Positions 12,582 through 22,107 of a stretch of DNA of 64,000 bases are shown here, piece by piece. The translations under genes and the position numbers were made by a program. Positions within the stretch are counted from its first letter, which is position 1; each line of letters opens with the position of its first letter. Source of the stretch: Thioclava dalianensis (GTDB lineage: Bacteria; Pseudomonadota; Alphaproteobacteria; Rhodobacterales; Rhodobacteraceae); the NCBI RefSeq assembly GCF_000715505.1, contig NZ_JHEH01000003.1, forward strand, positions 62,001 to 126,000, written 5' to 3'. The notes under the pieces are model-generated. The model saw nothing but the letters and a program-made list of their open reading frames with translations, ran no database searches and was not told the origin of the DNA.

Positions 12582-13451
12582 TCAGTAGTCGTTCGTCTTT
12601 GCCCGTTCGAGAAAGGCATCCATGCCCTCCGCGACGATGATATTCGCCTGCGACACCCATTTGTCGCGCGTGCAGCGGCCCTTGAACCGGGGCACGTTCT
12701 GATCGGCATAGGCGACCTCTTCGGGACCCCATTTGGCGATCTGATCGTAGTGATAGACGCCCCAACCGTTCAGGACCTCTTGCAGTTTCGGCCCGATCCC
12801 TTCGATCTTGGTCAGATCGTCGGCACCGGCTTTGCGCGGCGCTTTGAGCCCGCGCGGTTTCTTGCCTTCGCCTTCCGCAGCGACGGGCTGACCGGAGGCG
12901 GCAGGCGCTGCGGCCTCCTCTTTGGTCTCAGCCTTGGCCGCAGCCGGTTTCGGCGCGGCAGGCTTCGGCTTTGCCTCTGCCTCAGGCTTGGCCGCAGGCT
13001 CGGGGGCCGGCTTGGCCGCGGGCTCGGGTTTGGCCGCGGGCTCGGGCTCGGGCGTTGCCGCGGGCTTGGCCTCCGGTGCCGCTGCCGTATCCGTTTGCGG
13101 CACGGTCGGCTGTGCCGCCTCAGCCTGATTGCGCGCCGCAGCCCCTTCGGGCGAACGCGCTTGGAACGAGCTTACCGGTGCGTCGAGGTCATCGACGGTT
13201 TCCGCAGGCTTCGTCGTGCCCGCAGATCCCGGCACCGCGCCGGATCCGGCCTCGGCTGCGCTTTCCGGCTCATCCGAGCAGAACGCCCAAATCAGGAAAG
13301 CCCCGAAGAGAACGAAGGTCAAAAGACCCAGGAAAAAGGCCACATAAAAAGGCTCATGCGCGACCACCATCAAAAAGATGGTCACCACCACTCCCAAAGC
13401 CGCGGCCCAAATTGCTGCCTTCCCACGGCATCCCTGCGTCTGATCTCCCAT
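12582..13451 (-). CDS. Membrane protein with Pro/Ala-rich linker and C-terminal helix-hairpin-helix domain
   Basis: A 289-residue protein with three parts. Residues about 15-60 form two transmembrane helices (AAIWAAALGVVVTIFLMVVA and the following segment). Residues about 70-205 are a low-complexity linker rich in Ala, Pro, Lys and Glu with repeated EPAAKP units. Residues about 215-285 are a helix-hairpin-helix-like domain (DDLTKIEGIGPKLQEVLNGW). The last domain is clearly related to the C-terminal domain of the neighbouring NuoE. The ATG at 13451 (MGDQTQ) is preferred to one twelve bases upstream. Its role is unknown; a scaffold near complex I is a guess. Confidence 0.8.
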   Translation of the reverse strand: MGDQTQGCRGKAAIWAAALGVVVTIFLMVVAHEPFYVAFFLGLLTFVLFGAFLIWAFCSDEPESAAEAGSGAVPGSAGTTKPAETVDDLDAPVSSFQARSPEGAAARNQAEAAQPTVPQTDTAAAPEAKPAATPEPEPAAKPEPAAKPAPEPAAKPEAEAKPKPAAPKPAAAKAETKEEAAAPAASGQPVAAEGEGKKPRGLKAPRKAGADDLTKIEGIGPKLQEVLNGWGVYHYDQIAKWGPEEVAYADQNVPRFKGRCTRDKWVSQANIIVAEGMDAFLERAKTNDY

Positions 13452-13494
13452 ACGTCTCTCCATGTTTCCCGTGCTACGGGCGCGTTACCGTCAA

Positions 13495-14721
13495 TTACTC
13501 GTAGAGGCCGTCTTTTTTCGCGCGGCTCGAAAACTCCGTATCCGCACCGCTTGCAAGTTTCCCCGCCTGTTCGACCCAGTTGTCCCGGCTCGCTCGGCCC
13601 TTGAAGCCCTCTAGATTGTCATCCACCCAAGCCAGTTCGGCCTCGGTCCAAGCGGCAATCTGGTCGAAGTGGTAGATGCCCATCGTATGGAGCAAGTTTT
13701 CCAGTTTCGGTCCCACACCCTTGATCATCTTGAGATCATCCGCGCCTCCCGAACGCGGAGCCCCAAGAAATTTCGGCTTGTCGCCTGCGTCAGCGGCGGA
13801 CGCATCGGCGCCAGCCCCGGCAGGCTCGTCTTTCGAGCGCGGCTTGGCCTTGGAGGTCGCTTGCGCCTCGGCCTCGGTCACGCCGGTCTTGTCGGCGGGT
13901 TTGCCCTTGGCGGGTTTGGGCGCGCTGTCCTTGGCGGATTTGCGCGCCTCATCGGCCTGAGCCGCGGTGCGCGGACGCGCCGTGCCAAGCGTGCCGATCT
14001 CGCCGCGCTGGCCCGACATCTGCCACGGTGCCGCAAAGGGCACTTCGGTCCCGTCGATGCGCTTGATCGTGTCGCCGATCCCAACGGCGCGCGCCACCGA
14101 GGCGTTATGCGCCTCTTTCTCGCCCGCAGCCTCGGTGCAGGCGGTCAGACCGCTGAGCGGCTCCGAGCTGAAACGCCCGGTCTGCGAGCCCGGCTGCGGC
14201 ACGTTGCCCACCGCCATCTCGTCAAGGATCTCGGCCAGACGCTCTTCGGTCAGATCTTCGTAGTAATCCTTGCCGACCTGCATCATCGGGGCGTTGGCGC
14301 AGGCACCAAGGCACTCCACCTCTTCCCATGAGAACTTGCCATCCGCCGACAGCGTATGCGGTTCGGCCGAGATTTTCTCGCGGCAGACCTTCATCAAATC
14401 CTCAGCGCCGCAGATCATGCACGAGGTCGTGCCGCAGATCTGCAAATGTGCCACAGACCCTACGGGGGCCAGTTGGAACATGAAGTAGAAAGTCGCGACC
14501 TCGAGCGCCCGCATATAGGGCATATCAAGCATCTCAGCGACGGTCTCGATGGCCGGGCGGCTCAGCCAGCCCTCTTGCTCTTGGGCGCGAAACAGCAGCG
14601 GAATGATTGCCGAGGCCTGACGCCCGACAGGGTATTTCGTGATCTGAGCCTGCGCCCATTCCAGATTGGCGGGCGTGAAAGCGAAGCTCTCGGGTTGCTC
14701 AGGATGCAGACGACGAAGCAT
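13495..14721 (-). CDS. nuoE: NADH-quinone oxidoreductase subunit E with C-terminal helix-hairpin-helix extension
   Basis: Subunit E carries the 2Fe-2S cluster N1a of complex I. The core, residues 1 to about 200, has the thioredoxin-like ferredoxin motifs [16 protein letters not shown] and [14 protein letters not shown]. Typical bacterial NuoE ends there, but this protein has 408 residues: a low-complexity linker follows and then [20 protein letters not shown], a helix-hairpin-helix-like domain to the end. Extended NuoE is known in Rhodobacter relatives. The start overlaps the nuoD stop by one base. Confidence 0.96.
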   Translation of the reverse strand: MLRRLHPEQPESFAFTPANLEWAQAQITKYPVGRQASAIIPLLFRAQEQEGWLSRPAIETVAEMLDMPYMRALEVATFYFMFQLAPVGSVAHLQICGTTSCMICGAEDLMKVCREKISAEPHTLSADGKFSWEEVECLGACANAPMMQVGKDYYEDLTEERLAEILDEMAVGNVPQPGSQTGRFSSEPLSGLTACTEAAGEKEAHNASVARAVGIGDTIKRIDGTEVPFAAPWQMSGQRGEIGTLGTARPRTAAQADEARKSAKDSAPKPAKGKPADKTGVTEAEAQATSKAKPRSKDEPAGAGADASAADAGDKPKFLGAPRSGGADDLKMIKGVGPKLENLLHTMGIYHFDQIAAWTEAELAWVDDNLEGFKGRASRDNWVEQAGKLASGADTEFSSRAKKDGLYE

Positions 14722-15965
14722 TAGCGGTCAACCTCCCCGAACACGATATCCATCGTGCCGATGATTGCGGAAACGTCGGCCAGCATGTGGCCGCATGCGA
14801 CATGATCCATCGATTGCAGGTTCAGATAGCCCGGCGCGCGGATCTTGGCGCGGTAGGGTTTGTTCGACCCGTCCGCGACCAGATAGACGCCAAACTCGCC
14901 CTTGGGCGCCTCGACCGCGGCGTAGACTTCGCCAGCGGGGACGTGGAAGCCCTCGGTATAGAGTTTGAAATGGTGGATCAGCGCCTCCATCGAGCGCTTC
15001 ATCTCACTGCGCTTGGGCGGAGTCAGCTTGCCCCGCGCCAAAATATCGCCCTGCCCTTCGGGCGCGCGAAGCTTCTCGATGGCCTGCAGGATGATCTTGG
15101 TGGATTCGCGCATCTCCGACACCCGGCAGAGGTAGCGATCGTAGCAATCGCCGTTCAAGCCGACCGGAATCTGGAAATCGAACTCGTCATAGCATTCATA
15201 GGGTTGCGAGCGGCGCAAATCCCAAGCCAGACCCGAGCCGCGCACCATCACGCCCGAATAGCCCCATTTCTGGATATCGTCTTCGGTGACAACAGCGATA
15301 TCGACATTGCGCTGCTTGAAGATCCGGTTCTCGGTCAGCAGGCCCTCGATATCATCGAGCAGTTTCGGGAAGCGCCCGCAAAATTCCACGATATCGTCGA
15401 GCAACTTGGGCGGCAGATCCTGATGCACGCCGCCGGGTCGGAAATAGGCCGAGTGCAGACGCGCACCGCAGGCCCGCTCATAGAAGACCATCAGCTCTTC
15501 GCGCGCCACGAAGCCCCAAAGCGGAGGCGTGAGCGCTCCGATATCCATCGCCTGCGTCGTGACGTTGAGCAGGTGGTTCAGAATGCGCCCGATCTCGGAA
15601 TAGAGCACCCGGATAAGCGAGGCGCGACGCGGCACCTCGACCCCGGTCAGCTTCTCGATGGCCAGGCACCAAGCATGTTCCTGGTTCATCGGCGCAACAT
15701 AGTCGAGCCGGTTGAAATAGGGCAGGTTTTGCAAATAGGTGCGGCTCTCCATCAACTTCTCAGTCCCGCGATGCAGCAGGCCGATATGCGGATCGACACG
15801 CTCGACGACCTCGCCGTCCAGCTCAAGCACCATGCGCAAAACGCCATGCGCCGCAGGGTGTTGCGGACCGAAGTTGATGTTGAAGTTACGGATGCGCTGC
15901 TCGCCGGTCAGCATATCCTTCGAGCCGTCATCATACACGTTTTGCCGGATATCGCCGTCCATCAT
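14721..15965 (-). CDS. nuoD: NADH-quinone oxidoreductase subunit D
   Basis: The 49-kDa-type subunit D lines the quinone cavity of complex I. The 414-residue protein has the expected [20 protein letters not shown] segment near the N-terminus, the [20 protein letters not shown] segment and the C-terminal [20 protein letters not shown]. Two adjacent ATG codons (15965 and 15962) could both start it; the second lies on the nuoC stop. There is no fusion to nuoC here, unlike in enterobacteria. Confidence 0.98.
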   Translation of the reverse strand: MMDGDIRQNVYDDGSKDMLTGEQRIRNFNINFGPQHPAAHGVLRMVLELDGEVVERVDPHIGLLHRGTEKLMESRTYLQNLPYFNRLDYVAPMNQEHAWCLAIEKLTGVEVPRRASLIRVLYSEIGRILNHLLNVTTQAMDIGALTPPLWGFVAREELMVFYERACGARLHSAYFRPGGVHQDLPPKLLDDIVEFCGRFPKLLDDIEGLLTENRIFKQRNVDIAVVTEDDIQKWGYSGVMVRGSGLAWDLRRSQPYECYDEFDFQIPVGLNGDCYDRYLCRVSEMRESTKIILQAIEKLRAPEGQGDILARGKLTPPKRSEMKRSMEALIHHFKLYTEGFHVPAGEVYAAVEAPKGEFGVYLVADGSNKPYRAKIRAPGYLNLQSMDHVACGHMLADVSAIIGTMDIVFGEVDR

Positions 15966-16576
15966 TTCGCCTCCTCACCCTTCTCGTCACCGGGAAGGAT
16001 GTATTTCGCCCCTTCCCACGGGGACAGGAAATCGAACTGCCGGTATTCCTGCGTCAGCTTTACCGGCTCATAGACCACGCGCTTGAGCACCTCGTCATAG
16101 CGCACCTCGACATAGCCGGTGGTCGGGAAATCTTTGCGCAGCGGATGACCGCGGAACCCGTAATCGGTGAGGATCCGACGCAAATCGGGATGTCCCGAGA
16201 ACAGGATGCCGAACATGTCGAACACCTCGCGCTCGAACCAATCGGCACAGGGATGCACATTGATCAACGAGGGGACCATCGTCTCTTCGCGGATCGCGGC
16301 CTTCACGCGGATGCGTTGGTTGCGATACATCGACAGGAACTGCCACACCATATCAAAGCGCTCGGGGCGCTCGGGCCAGTCAATCGCTGTGATATCGACC
16401 AGCGACGAGAACATGCAGTTCGGATCGTCGCGCAGGAACTCGACAAAACCGGCAACCGATTGCGAGGTGATCGTGATCGTCAGCTCACCAAACGCGATAT
16501 CGGTCGAAACGACATCATCGGGGCGCTTCATCTCAATATGCGCGGCCAGCTCTTGCAGGGCTTTTTCGTCCATCAT
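15962..16576 (-). CDS. nuoC: NADH-quinone oxidoreductase subunit C
   Basis: The 30-kDa-type peripheral subunit C of complex I, 204 residues. It shows the family signature [21 protein letters not shown] and [16 protein letters not shown]. Two consecutive ATG codons at 16576 and 16573 are possible starts. It overlaps nuoD by four bases and follows nuoB by nine bases. Nothing unusual is seen. Confidence 0.98.
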   Translation of the reverse strand: MMDEKALQELAAHIEMKRPDDVVSTDIAFGELTITITSQSVAGFVEFLRDDPNCMFSSLVDITAIDWPERPERFDMVWQFLSMYRNQRIRVKAAIREETMVPSLINVHPCADWFEREVFDMFGILFSGHPDLRRILTDYGFRGHPLRKDFPTTGYVEVRYDEVLKRVVYEPVKLTQEYRQFDFLSPWEGAKYILPGDEKGEEAK

Positions 16577-16585
16577 CGCCTCTCC

Positions 16586-17475
<890 letters not shown>

Positions 17476-17530
17476 GGGCTTGGCTCCCTTTCGACGCGAC
17501 CGTTTATCGCGCAGGTTCCGGCTGTGCTGA

Positions 17531-17559
17531 GCAATAGCCTTGCACCATAGCAGGGTCAA
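17531..17559 (-). promoter_or_regulatory. Candidate sigma-70 promoter of the nuo operon
   Basis: On the minus strand a TTGACC box (17554-17559) is followed after exactly 17 bases by TATTGC (17531-17536), about 55 bases upstream of the nuoA start. The spacing and boxes fit a housekeeping promoter. An AT-rich stretch lies further upstream near 17593-17612. This is a pattern match with no transcript data. Apart from this and the repeat at 17701-17749, the 279-base gap between nuoA and liuC shows no gene. Confidence 0.5.
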
Positions 17560-17700
17560 CCGAGAGAGGGCCGGAATCTGCGCCACAAGGCCGTTAAATC
17601 GCTATTTAATATACGTTTGCACAACCCAGTAGCGCTTGGCGCACAGGCTACACGATTTCGCGCGGGACCGCGCCCGGCACGGGGCTATCGCTGCGGAAGC

Positions 17701-17749
17701 CCCCGCCAAACGCTTTGTTTTCAAGCGTTCACGGCGCTGTGAGGCGGGG
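17701..17749. terminator. Nested inverted repeat downstream of the liu operon
   Basis: Outer arms CCCCGCC (17701-17707) and GGCGGGG (17743-17749) enclose inner arms AACGCTT (17709-17715) and AAGCGTT (17723-17729). It lies just after the end of the enoyl-CoA hydratase gene and could stop liu transcription before the nuo promoter. The T-run (GGGGTTTT) is on the plus-strand side, so the structure may be a plus-strand or bidirectional terminator. Confidence 0.45.
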
Positions 17750-17754
17750 TTTTC

Positions 17755-18537
17755 TCAAATTTTCCATGCCGGATCGCGCTTGTCGAAAAACGCAGCGATC
17801 CCCTCTTGCGACTCGGGACTTTGCCAGCGGCCCACAAGCGCCTCGATCGTGGTCTCGATCACGCTCGCGTCAATGCGCGGCCCAAGGCGGCGCAGCAATG
17901 CCTTGCTGTCGGCCACAGCCCCCGGCGCGCAGGCAAGATAGGGCTCGGCCTCGGCCAGCGCTTCCGCCTCAAGCGCCTCGGGTGCCACGACGCGTGCCAG
18001 AAGGCCCAGATCGACCGCCTCGGCGGCATCAAAGATCCGCGCCGACATGAAGACCCGGCGCGCGCGCGCCTCGCCCATCCGCGCGATCACATAGGGCGCG
18101 ATGGTCGCGGGGATCAGGCCCAGCCGCGTCTCGGTCAGCCCAAAGCGCGCCTGCGCCACCCCGATGGTCACATCACAGACCGACATCATCCCGATCCCGC
18201 CGCCAAAAGCATTGCCCTGCACGGCTCCGATCAGCGGCTTTGGGCAGGTATTGAGCGCGTTGAGCATCCCTGCGAGCACACGCGCCGCATCGGCCCGCGC
18301 CTCAGGGGATGCATCCATCTGCGCCTGCATCCATTTCAGATCGCCACCCGCGCAAAAGCTGCGCCCTTGGGCGGCCAGAATCACCGCGCGCACGCCCTCA
18401 TCCGCGCCAAGCTCTTGGATCGCCTGCGTGATCTCGCGCATCATCAGCTCGGAAAGCGCGTTATGCTTCTCGGGGCGCGCCAGCGTCAAACGGGAGATGC
18501 CGCGCGGATCGGTCTCCACCGTGATCGTGTCAAACAT
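17755..18537 (-). CDS. liuC: Enoyl-CoA hydratase/isomerase family protein, probable methylglutaconyl-CoA hydratase
   Basis: A 260-residue crotonase-fold protein. The fold signature is present (HNALSELMMREITQAIQELG, RSFCAGGDLKWMQAQ as the first oxyanion loop, AVQGNAFGGGIGMMSVCDVT as the second, and the RFGLTETRLGLIPATIAPYV segment with the catalytic glutamate). Its place in a cluster with methylcrotonyl-CoA carboxylase and HMG-CoA lyase makes hydration of 3-methylglutaconyl-CoA in leucine breakdown the likely reaction. The start overlaps the HMG-CoA lyase stop. The specific substrate is inferred from context. Confidence 0.88.
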   Translation of the reverse strand: MFDTITVETDPRGISRLTLARPEKHNALSELMMREITQAIQELGADEGVRAVILAAQGRSFCAGGDLKWMQAQMDASPEARADAARVLAGMLNALNTCPKPLIGAVQGNAFGGGIGMMSVCDVTIGVAQARFGLTETRLGLIPATIAPYVIARMGEARARRVFMSARIFDAAEAVDLGLLARVVAPEALEAEALAEAEPYLACAPGAVADSKALLRRLGPRIDASVIETTIEALVGRWQSPESQEGIAAFFDKRDPAWKI

Positions 18538-19393
18538 CGCGCTCTCCTTTTAATCTAAGCGCCAGTGCTGCCGCCTCGGCAAGGCGCTCTGAATCAAGCC
18601 CGGTCGCGTAGCCCAATTGCTCCAACCGCGCAGCCACCGCTTCGGTCGCGACATTGCCCTTGGCGCCCGGCGCGTAGGGACAGCCGCCCAGACCGCCCAC
18701 CGCTGCATCAAAAACCCGCAGCCCCAGCGAAAGGCTCGCCTCGATATTGTCGAGCGCGCGCCCGGCCGTGTCGTGATAATGTCCAGCCAGACGGTCTGCG
18801 GGCATCTCGTCCAGCACAGCGCCCAGCATCGCGGTGATGCTTTCCGGGCGCCCCTGCCCGATCGTGTCGCCAAGGCTGATCTCGTAGCAACCCATATCGC
18901 GCAGCGCCGCCACCACCCGCGCCACCGATCCCGGCGGTGTCGGGCCGTCATAGGGGCAGTCCGTCACCACGGACACATAGCCGCGCACTTTCACATTATC
19001 GACTTTTGCGGCCTGCATGATCGGTAAAAACCGCTCCAGACTTTCAGAAATCGAACAATTCAGGTTTGCGCGCGAAAACCCCTCCGAGGCCGAGGCAAAG
19101 ATCGCCACCTCGCTGGCATGGGCCTCTCGCGCGCGCTCATAGCCGCGCAGATTGGGCGTCAGAGCCGCATAAGAAACCCCAGGCACGCGGGTAATCCCCG
19201 CCAGCACCTGATCGCTATCGGCCATCTGCGGCACCCATTTGGGCGAGACGAAACTGCCCGCCTCAATGCGCGCAAAGCCCGCCCGGCTCAGACAGTCGAT
19301 CAGCGCGATCTTATCGGCTGTGGGGATCGCGCGGGCCTCGTTTTGCAAGCCATCGCGCGGTGCCATCTCGAAAATCTCGACCCGCTCACGCAT
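18530..19393 (-). CDS. Hydroxymethylglutaryl-CoA lyase
   Basis: A 287-residue TIM-barrel lyase cleaving 3-hydroxy-3-methylglutaryl-CoA to acetyl-CoA and acetoacetate, the last step of leucine breakdown. The N-terminus RVEIFEMAPRDGLQNEARAI contains the family's metal and substrate residues, and the C-terminal GLGGCPYAPGAKGNVATEAV holds the catalytic cysteine loop. The start at 19393 (MRERVEIFE) is chosen over an ATG four codons upstream by family alignment. It overlaps genes on both sides. Confidence 0.93.
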   Translation of the reverse strand: MRERVEIFEMAPRDGLQNEARAIPTADKIALIDCLSRAGFARIEAGSFVSPKWVPQMADSDQVLAGITRVPGVSYAALTPNLRGYERAREAHASEVAIFASASEGFSRANLNCSISESLERFLPIMQAAKVDNVKVRGYVSVVTDCPYDGPTPPGSVARVVAALRDMGCYEISLGDTIGQGRPESITAMLGAVLDEMPADRLAGHYHDTAGRALDNIEASLSLGLRVFDAAVGGLGGCPYAPGAKGNVATEAVAARLEQLGYATGLDSERLAEAAALALRLKGERDV

Positions 19394-20042
19394 CGGGCAG
19401 CTCATAGAAATCGCGCGTGTAGAGCGTCATACCGCCGTCCTTCTCGAGCGCTGCCCGATAGGCCGGGCGCGCGGCAATCCGGTCGCGATAGGCGCAGAGG
19501 TTTGCGAACCCCTCGGCCCGCACAAACCGAAACATCGCATCAATGTTGAACCCCATCATGCAATCCGCCGCGCTAAAGCGGCCCACCAACCACTCATGCG
19601 CGCCCAGATGATCTTCGAGCGCACGCATCGTCACGGCCAGCCGCTTGGTATCAAGCGCCATCAAAGGCCGCGAGCGCGCGCTAGGCGGGCGCAGGAAAAT
19701 GTGATGGATGTTCAGCGCTTGCAGGATATTGGCCTGAGTCTCCGCGAAATGCAGCCATTCGAGGTAATCCGCGCGCGTGGGCTCTCCAACCGCAGGCGCC
19801 AGCCCCGCCTCGGGATGCGTCTCGGCGAGATATTCCACGATGGCACCGGATTCGAAGATCACCCGCCCGTCGATCTCAATTGCAGGCACCCGCCCCGCCG
19901 GGCTGAGCGCCAGAAACTCTTCGCTGCGCAAACTGCCATCGGTGAGCGACCAATTGCGCAGACGATAGTCCAGCCCCAGCTCCTCCAGAAGCCACAGCAC
20001 CCGCAAGGAGCGCGCGCCGGGGACGTGATGCAGGGTAATCAT
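19386..20042 (-). CDS. Glutathione S-transferase family protein
   Basis: A 218-residue protein with the two-domain GST layout. The N-terminal thioredoxin-like domain reads MITLHHVPGARSLRVLWLLE, with the GRVPAIEIDGRVIFESGAIV segment that binds the gamma-glutamyl part of glutathione, followed by an all-helical domain. The substrate is unknown. It sits between the carboxylase alpha subunit and HMG-CoA lyase with four- to eight-base overlaps, so it is made with the leucine pathway; a detoxifying role there is a guess. Confidence 0.88.
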   Translation of the reverse strand: MITLHHVPGARSLRVLWLLEELGLDYRLRNWSLTDGSLRSEEFLALSPAGRVPAIEIDGRVIFESGAIVEYLAETHPEAGLAPAVGEPTRADYLEWLHFAETQANILQALNIHHIFLRPPSARSRPLMALDTKRLAVTMRALEDHLGAHEWLVGRFSAADCMMGFNIDAMFRFVRAEGFANLCAYRDRIAARPAYRAALEKDGGMTLYTRDFYELPDA

Positions 20043-21958
20043 GTGTCTTCCTCCAAACGAATGAGCGCAGCACCCGCCTCGACCTGCGCCCCCTCGCGCG
20101 CGAGCACCTCCGCTATCACCCCGTCACGGGTGGCGCATAATGTATGCTCCATCTTCATCGCTTCCATGATCGCGAGCCGATCTCCGGCTCTCACGCTTTG
20201 CCCCTCGCGCACGAAAACCTGCCGCACCAGCCCCGGCATCGGCGCGAGCGTCAGATCGCTGGACTCGGCGGCCGCCCCGCGTGCGAAAGGATCGGGGATC
20301 TCGAAGCTATGCGCCCCGCCGCCCATGAAGATCGTGACGTGCCCGGGTGCGAGATGCATCGCCGCGCCCGTTTTGGCACCCTCCACGCGCCAGCCATCGG
20401 GGTGACGCACACAATCATAACGCTGCCCCGCGATCTCGACGGTGATCTCGTCCGGCCCCCGTACCGTGAGCGCGGCCTGATCAAAGAGATCCACGGGCCT
20501 GCGCAGCGGCGTCCAGAGCGCAAAGCCATCCGCCGCCCCCTCCCACAATCCAGAAGCTGCGATCACCGCAAGCGCCTGTGCTGCGGGTGGGGTCGCAAGC
20601 GGCGCGGAGAGCGCCTCGATCTCGCGCCCGATCAGCCCGGTATCGACCTGCCCGCGCGCAAAGCCCGGATGGCGCGCAAGCCGGGCCAGAAAGGCCAGAT
20701 TGGTCACCGTGCCCGCCACCTGCGTGGTCTCCAGCGCGCGCGCAAGCTGACCAAGCGCCACCGCGCGGCTCGGCCCATGGGTGATGATTTTGGCGATCAT
20801 CGGATCGTAGAACGGGCTGATCACATCGCCCGTCCGCACCCCGGTATCGGCGCGGCAGCCCGGCGCAAAGACCAGATGCGAGAGCGTGCCGGTGGCGGGC
20901 AAAAACCCCGCCGGGACATCCTCGGCATAAAGCCGCGCCTCGAAGGCGTGGCCCGAAATTGCAAGCTGGTCCTGCGCAAGCGGCAGCCCCTCGCCCGCAG
21001 CGACCCGCAATTGCCACTCCACCAGATCAACGCCGGTGATCGCTTCGGTCACCGGATGCTCGACCTGAAGGCGCGTGTTCATCTCCATGAACCAGAATCG
21101 GTCGGGGCGTAGCCCATCCGTGCCGTCGACGATGAATTCGACCGTGCCCGCCCCCGCATAGCCGATGGCCTGCGCGGCGCGGGTGGCCGCCTGCCCCATT
21201 GCCGCGCGCATCTGTGGCGTCATGCCCGGCGCGGGAGCCTCCTCGATCACCTTCTGATGGCGGCGCTGCAACGAGCAGTCGCGCTCGAACAGATGCACCG
21301 CTGTCGTCCCGTCACCAAAGACCTGCATCTCGATATGGCGGGGATTGGAGATGAATTTCTCGATCAAGACCGCGCTATTGCCAAAGGCGCTCTCGGCCTC
21401 GGCCTGCGCGGAGGCGAGATGGTCTGCGAACGCCTCAGGCCGCTCGACAAGCCGCATGCCCTTGCCGCCGCCGCCCGCGACCGCCTTGATGAGCACCGGA
21501 TAGCCGATCTCCCCGGCGGCGGCTTCAAGACGGGCGGGATCCTGATCTGCACCGCGATAGCCGGGCACAACGGGCACGCCCGCCTCCTCCATCAGGGCTT
21601 TCGCGGCATCCTTGAGCCCCATCGCCCAGATCGCGCGCGCCGATGGGCCGATGAATGTGAGCCCCGCCGCCTCCACGGCCTCGACGAAATCGGGGTTTTC
21701 GCTGAGAAACCCGTAGCCCGGATGGATCGCCTGCGCCCCGCTTTCAAGAGCTGCGGCAATGATCGCCGCGCCGCGCAGGTAGCTGTCCTTGGGCGCTGGC
21801 CCGCCGATGGCCACCGCCTCATCGGCCAGTGCGACATGGCGGGCCTGCGCATCGGCCTCGGAATAGACCGCAACCGTGGCCACGCCCAAACGCTTTGCGG
21901 TCTCGATCACCCGGCAGGCGATCTCGCCGCGATTGGCAATCAGGATCTTGTCAAACAT
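20039..21958 (-). CDS. mccA: Methylcrotonyl-CoA carboxylase, biotin-carrying alpha subunit
   Basis: A 639-residue biotin carboxylase fused to a biotin carrier domain. The N-terminus MFDKILIANRGEIACRVIET and the ATP-grasp segment KAVAGGGGKGMRLV show the carboxylase. EAMKMEHTL near the C-terminus is the biotinylated lysine motif, preceded by a linker domain. With the beta subunit upstream it should carboxylate 3-methylcrotonyl-CoA. The cluster context argues against propionyl-CoA carboxylase. Its start is separated from the beta-subunit stop by 149 bases that hold a large inverted repeat. Confidence 0.92.
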   Translation of the reverse strand: MFDKILIANRGEIACRVIETAKRLGVATVAVYSEADAQARHVALADEAVAIGGPAPKDSYLRGAAIIAAALESGAQAIHPGYGFLSENPDFVEAVEAAGLTFIGPSARAIWAMGLKDAAKALMEEAGVPVVPGYRGADQDPARLEAAAGEIGYPVLIKAVAGGGGKGMRLVERPEAFADHLASAQAEAESAFGNSAVLIEKFISNPRHIEMQVFGDGTTAVHLFERDCSLQRRHQKVIEEAPAPGMTPQMRAAMGQAATRAAQAIGYAGAGTVEFIVDGTDGLRPDRFWFMEMNTRLQVEHPVTEAITGVDLVEWQLRVAAGEGLPLAQDQLAISGHAFEARLYAEDVPAGFLPATGTLSHLVFAPGCRADTGVRTGDVISPFYDPMIAKIITHGPSRAVALGQLARALETTQVAGTVTNLAFLARLARHPGFARGQVDTGLIGREIEALSAPLATPPAAQALAVIAASGLWEGAADGFALWTPLRRPVDLFDQAALTVRGPDEITVEIAGQRYDCVRHPDGWRVEGAKTGAAMHLAPGHVTIFMGGGAHSFEIPDPFARGAAAESSDLTLAPMPGLVRQVFVREGQSVRAGDRLAIMEAMKMEHTLCATRDGVIAEVLAREGAQVEAGAALIRLEEDT

Positions 21959-22026
21959 CTCGGGTCTCCCTGTGACAGCGGCGAAAGGGGCTCTACCCCC
22001 GGCTGACAGAGCCTGCGGCTCGGCCA

Positions 22027-22100
22027 GCCTCCGGCGGGGATATTTTTATCAAGAGGAAGGGGGGCGGCTTCCGCCTGATAAAAGTATCCCCGCCGGAGGC
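22027..22100. repeat. 25-bp near-perfect inverted repeat between mccB and mccA
   Basis: Arms 22027-22051 and 22076-22100 match at 24 of 25 positions; the arm begins GCCTCCGGCGGGGATA and ends in a run of T and ATCA. The 24-base loop contains a smaller GGAAG/CTTCC pair. GCCTCCGGCGGGGATATTT-like sequences are common between genes in Rhodobacteraceae, which I recall rather than show. It may act as a strong bidirectional hairpin, a terminator or an mRNA-stabilising element within the operon. Confidence 0.85.
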
Positions 22101-22107
22101 AAAAAAC

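Noticed and set aside
12922-13128. Ala/Gly-rich plus-strand frame opposite the Pro/Ala linker
   Set aside because: It is the reverse complement of the repetitive linker and only looks like a glycine/alanine repeat protein.
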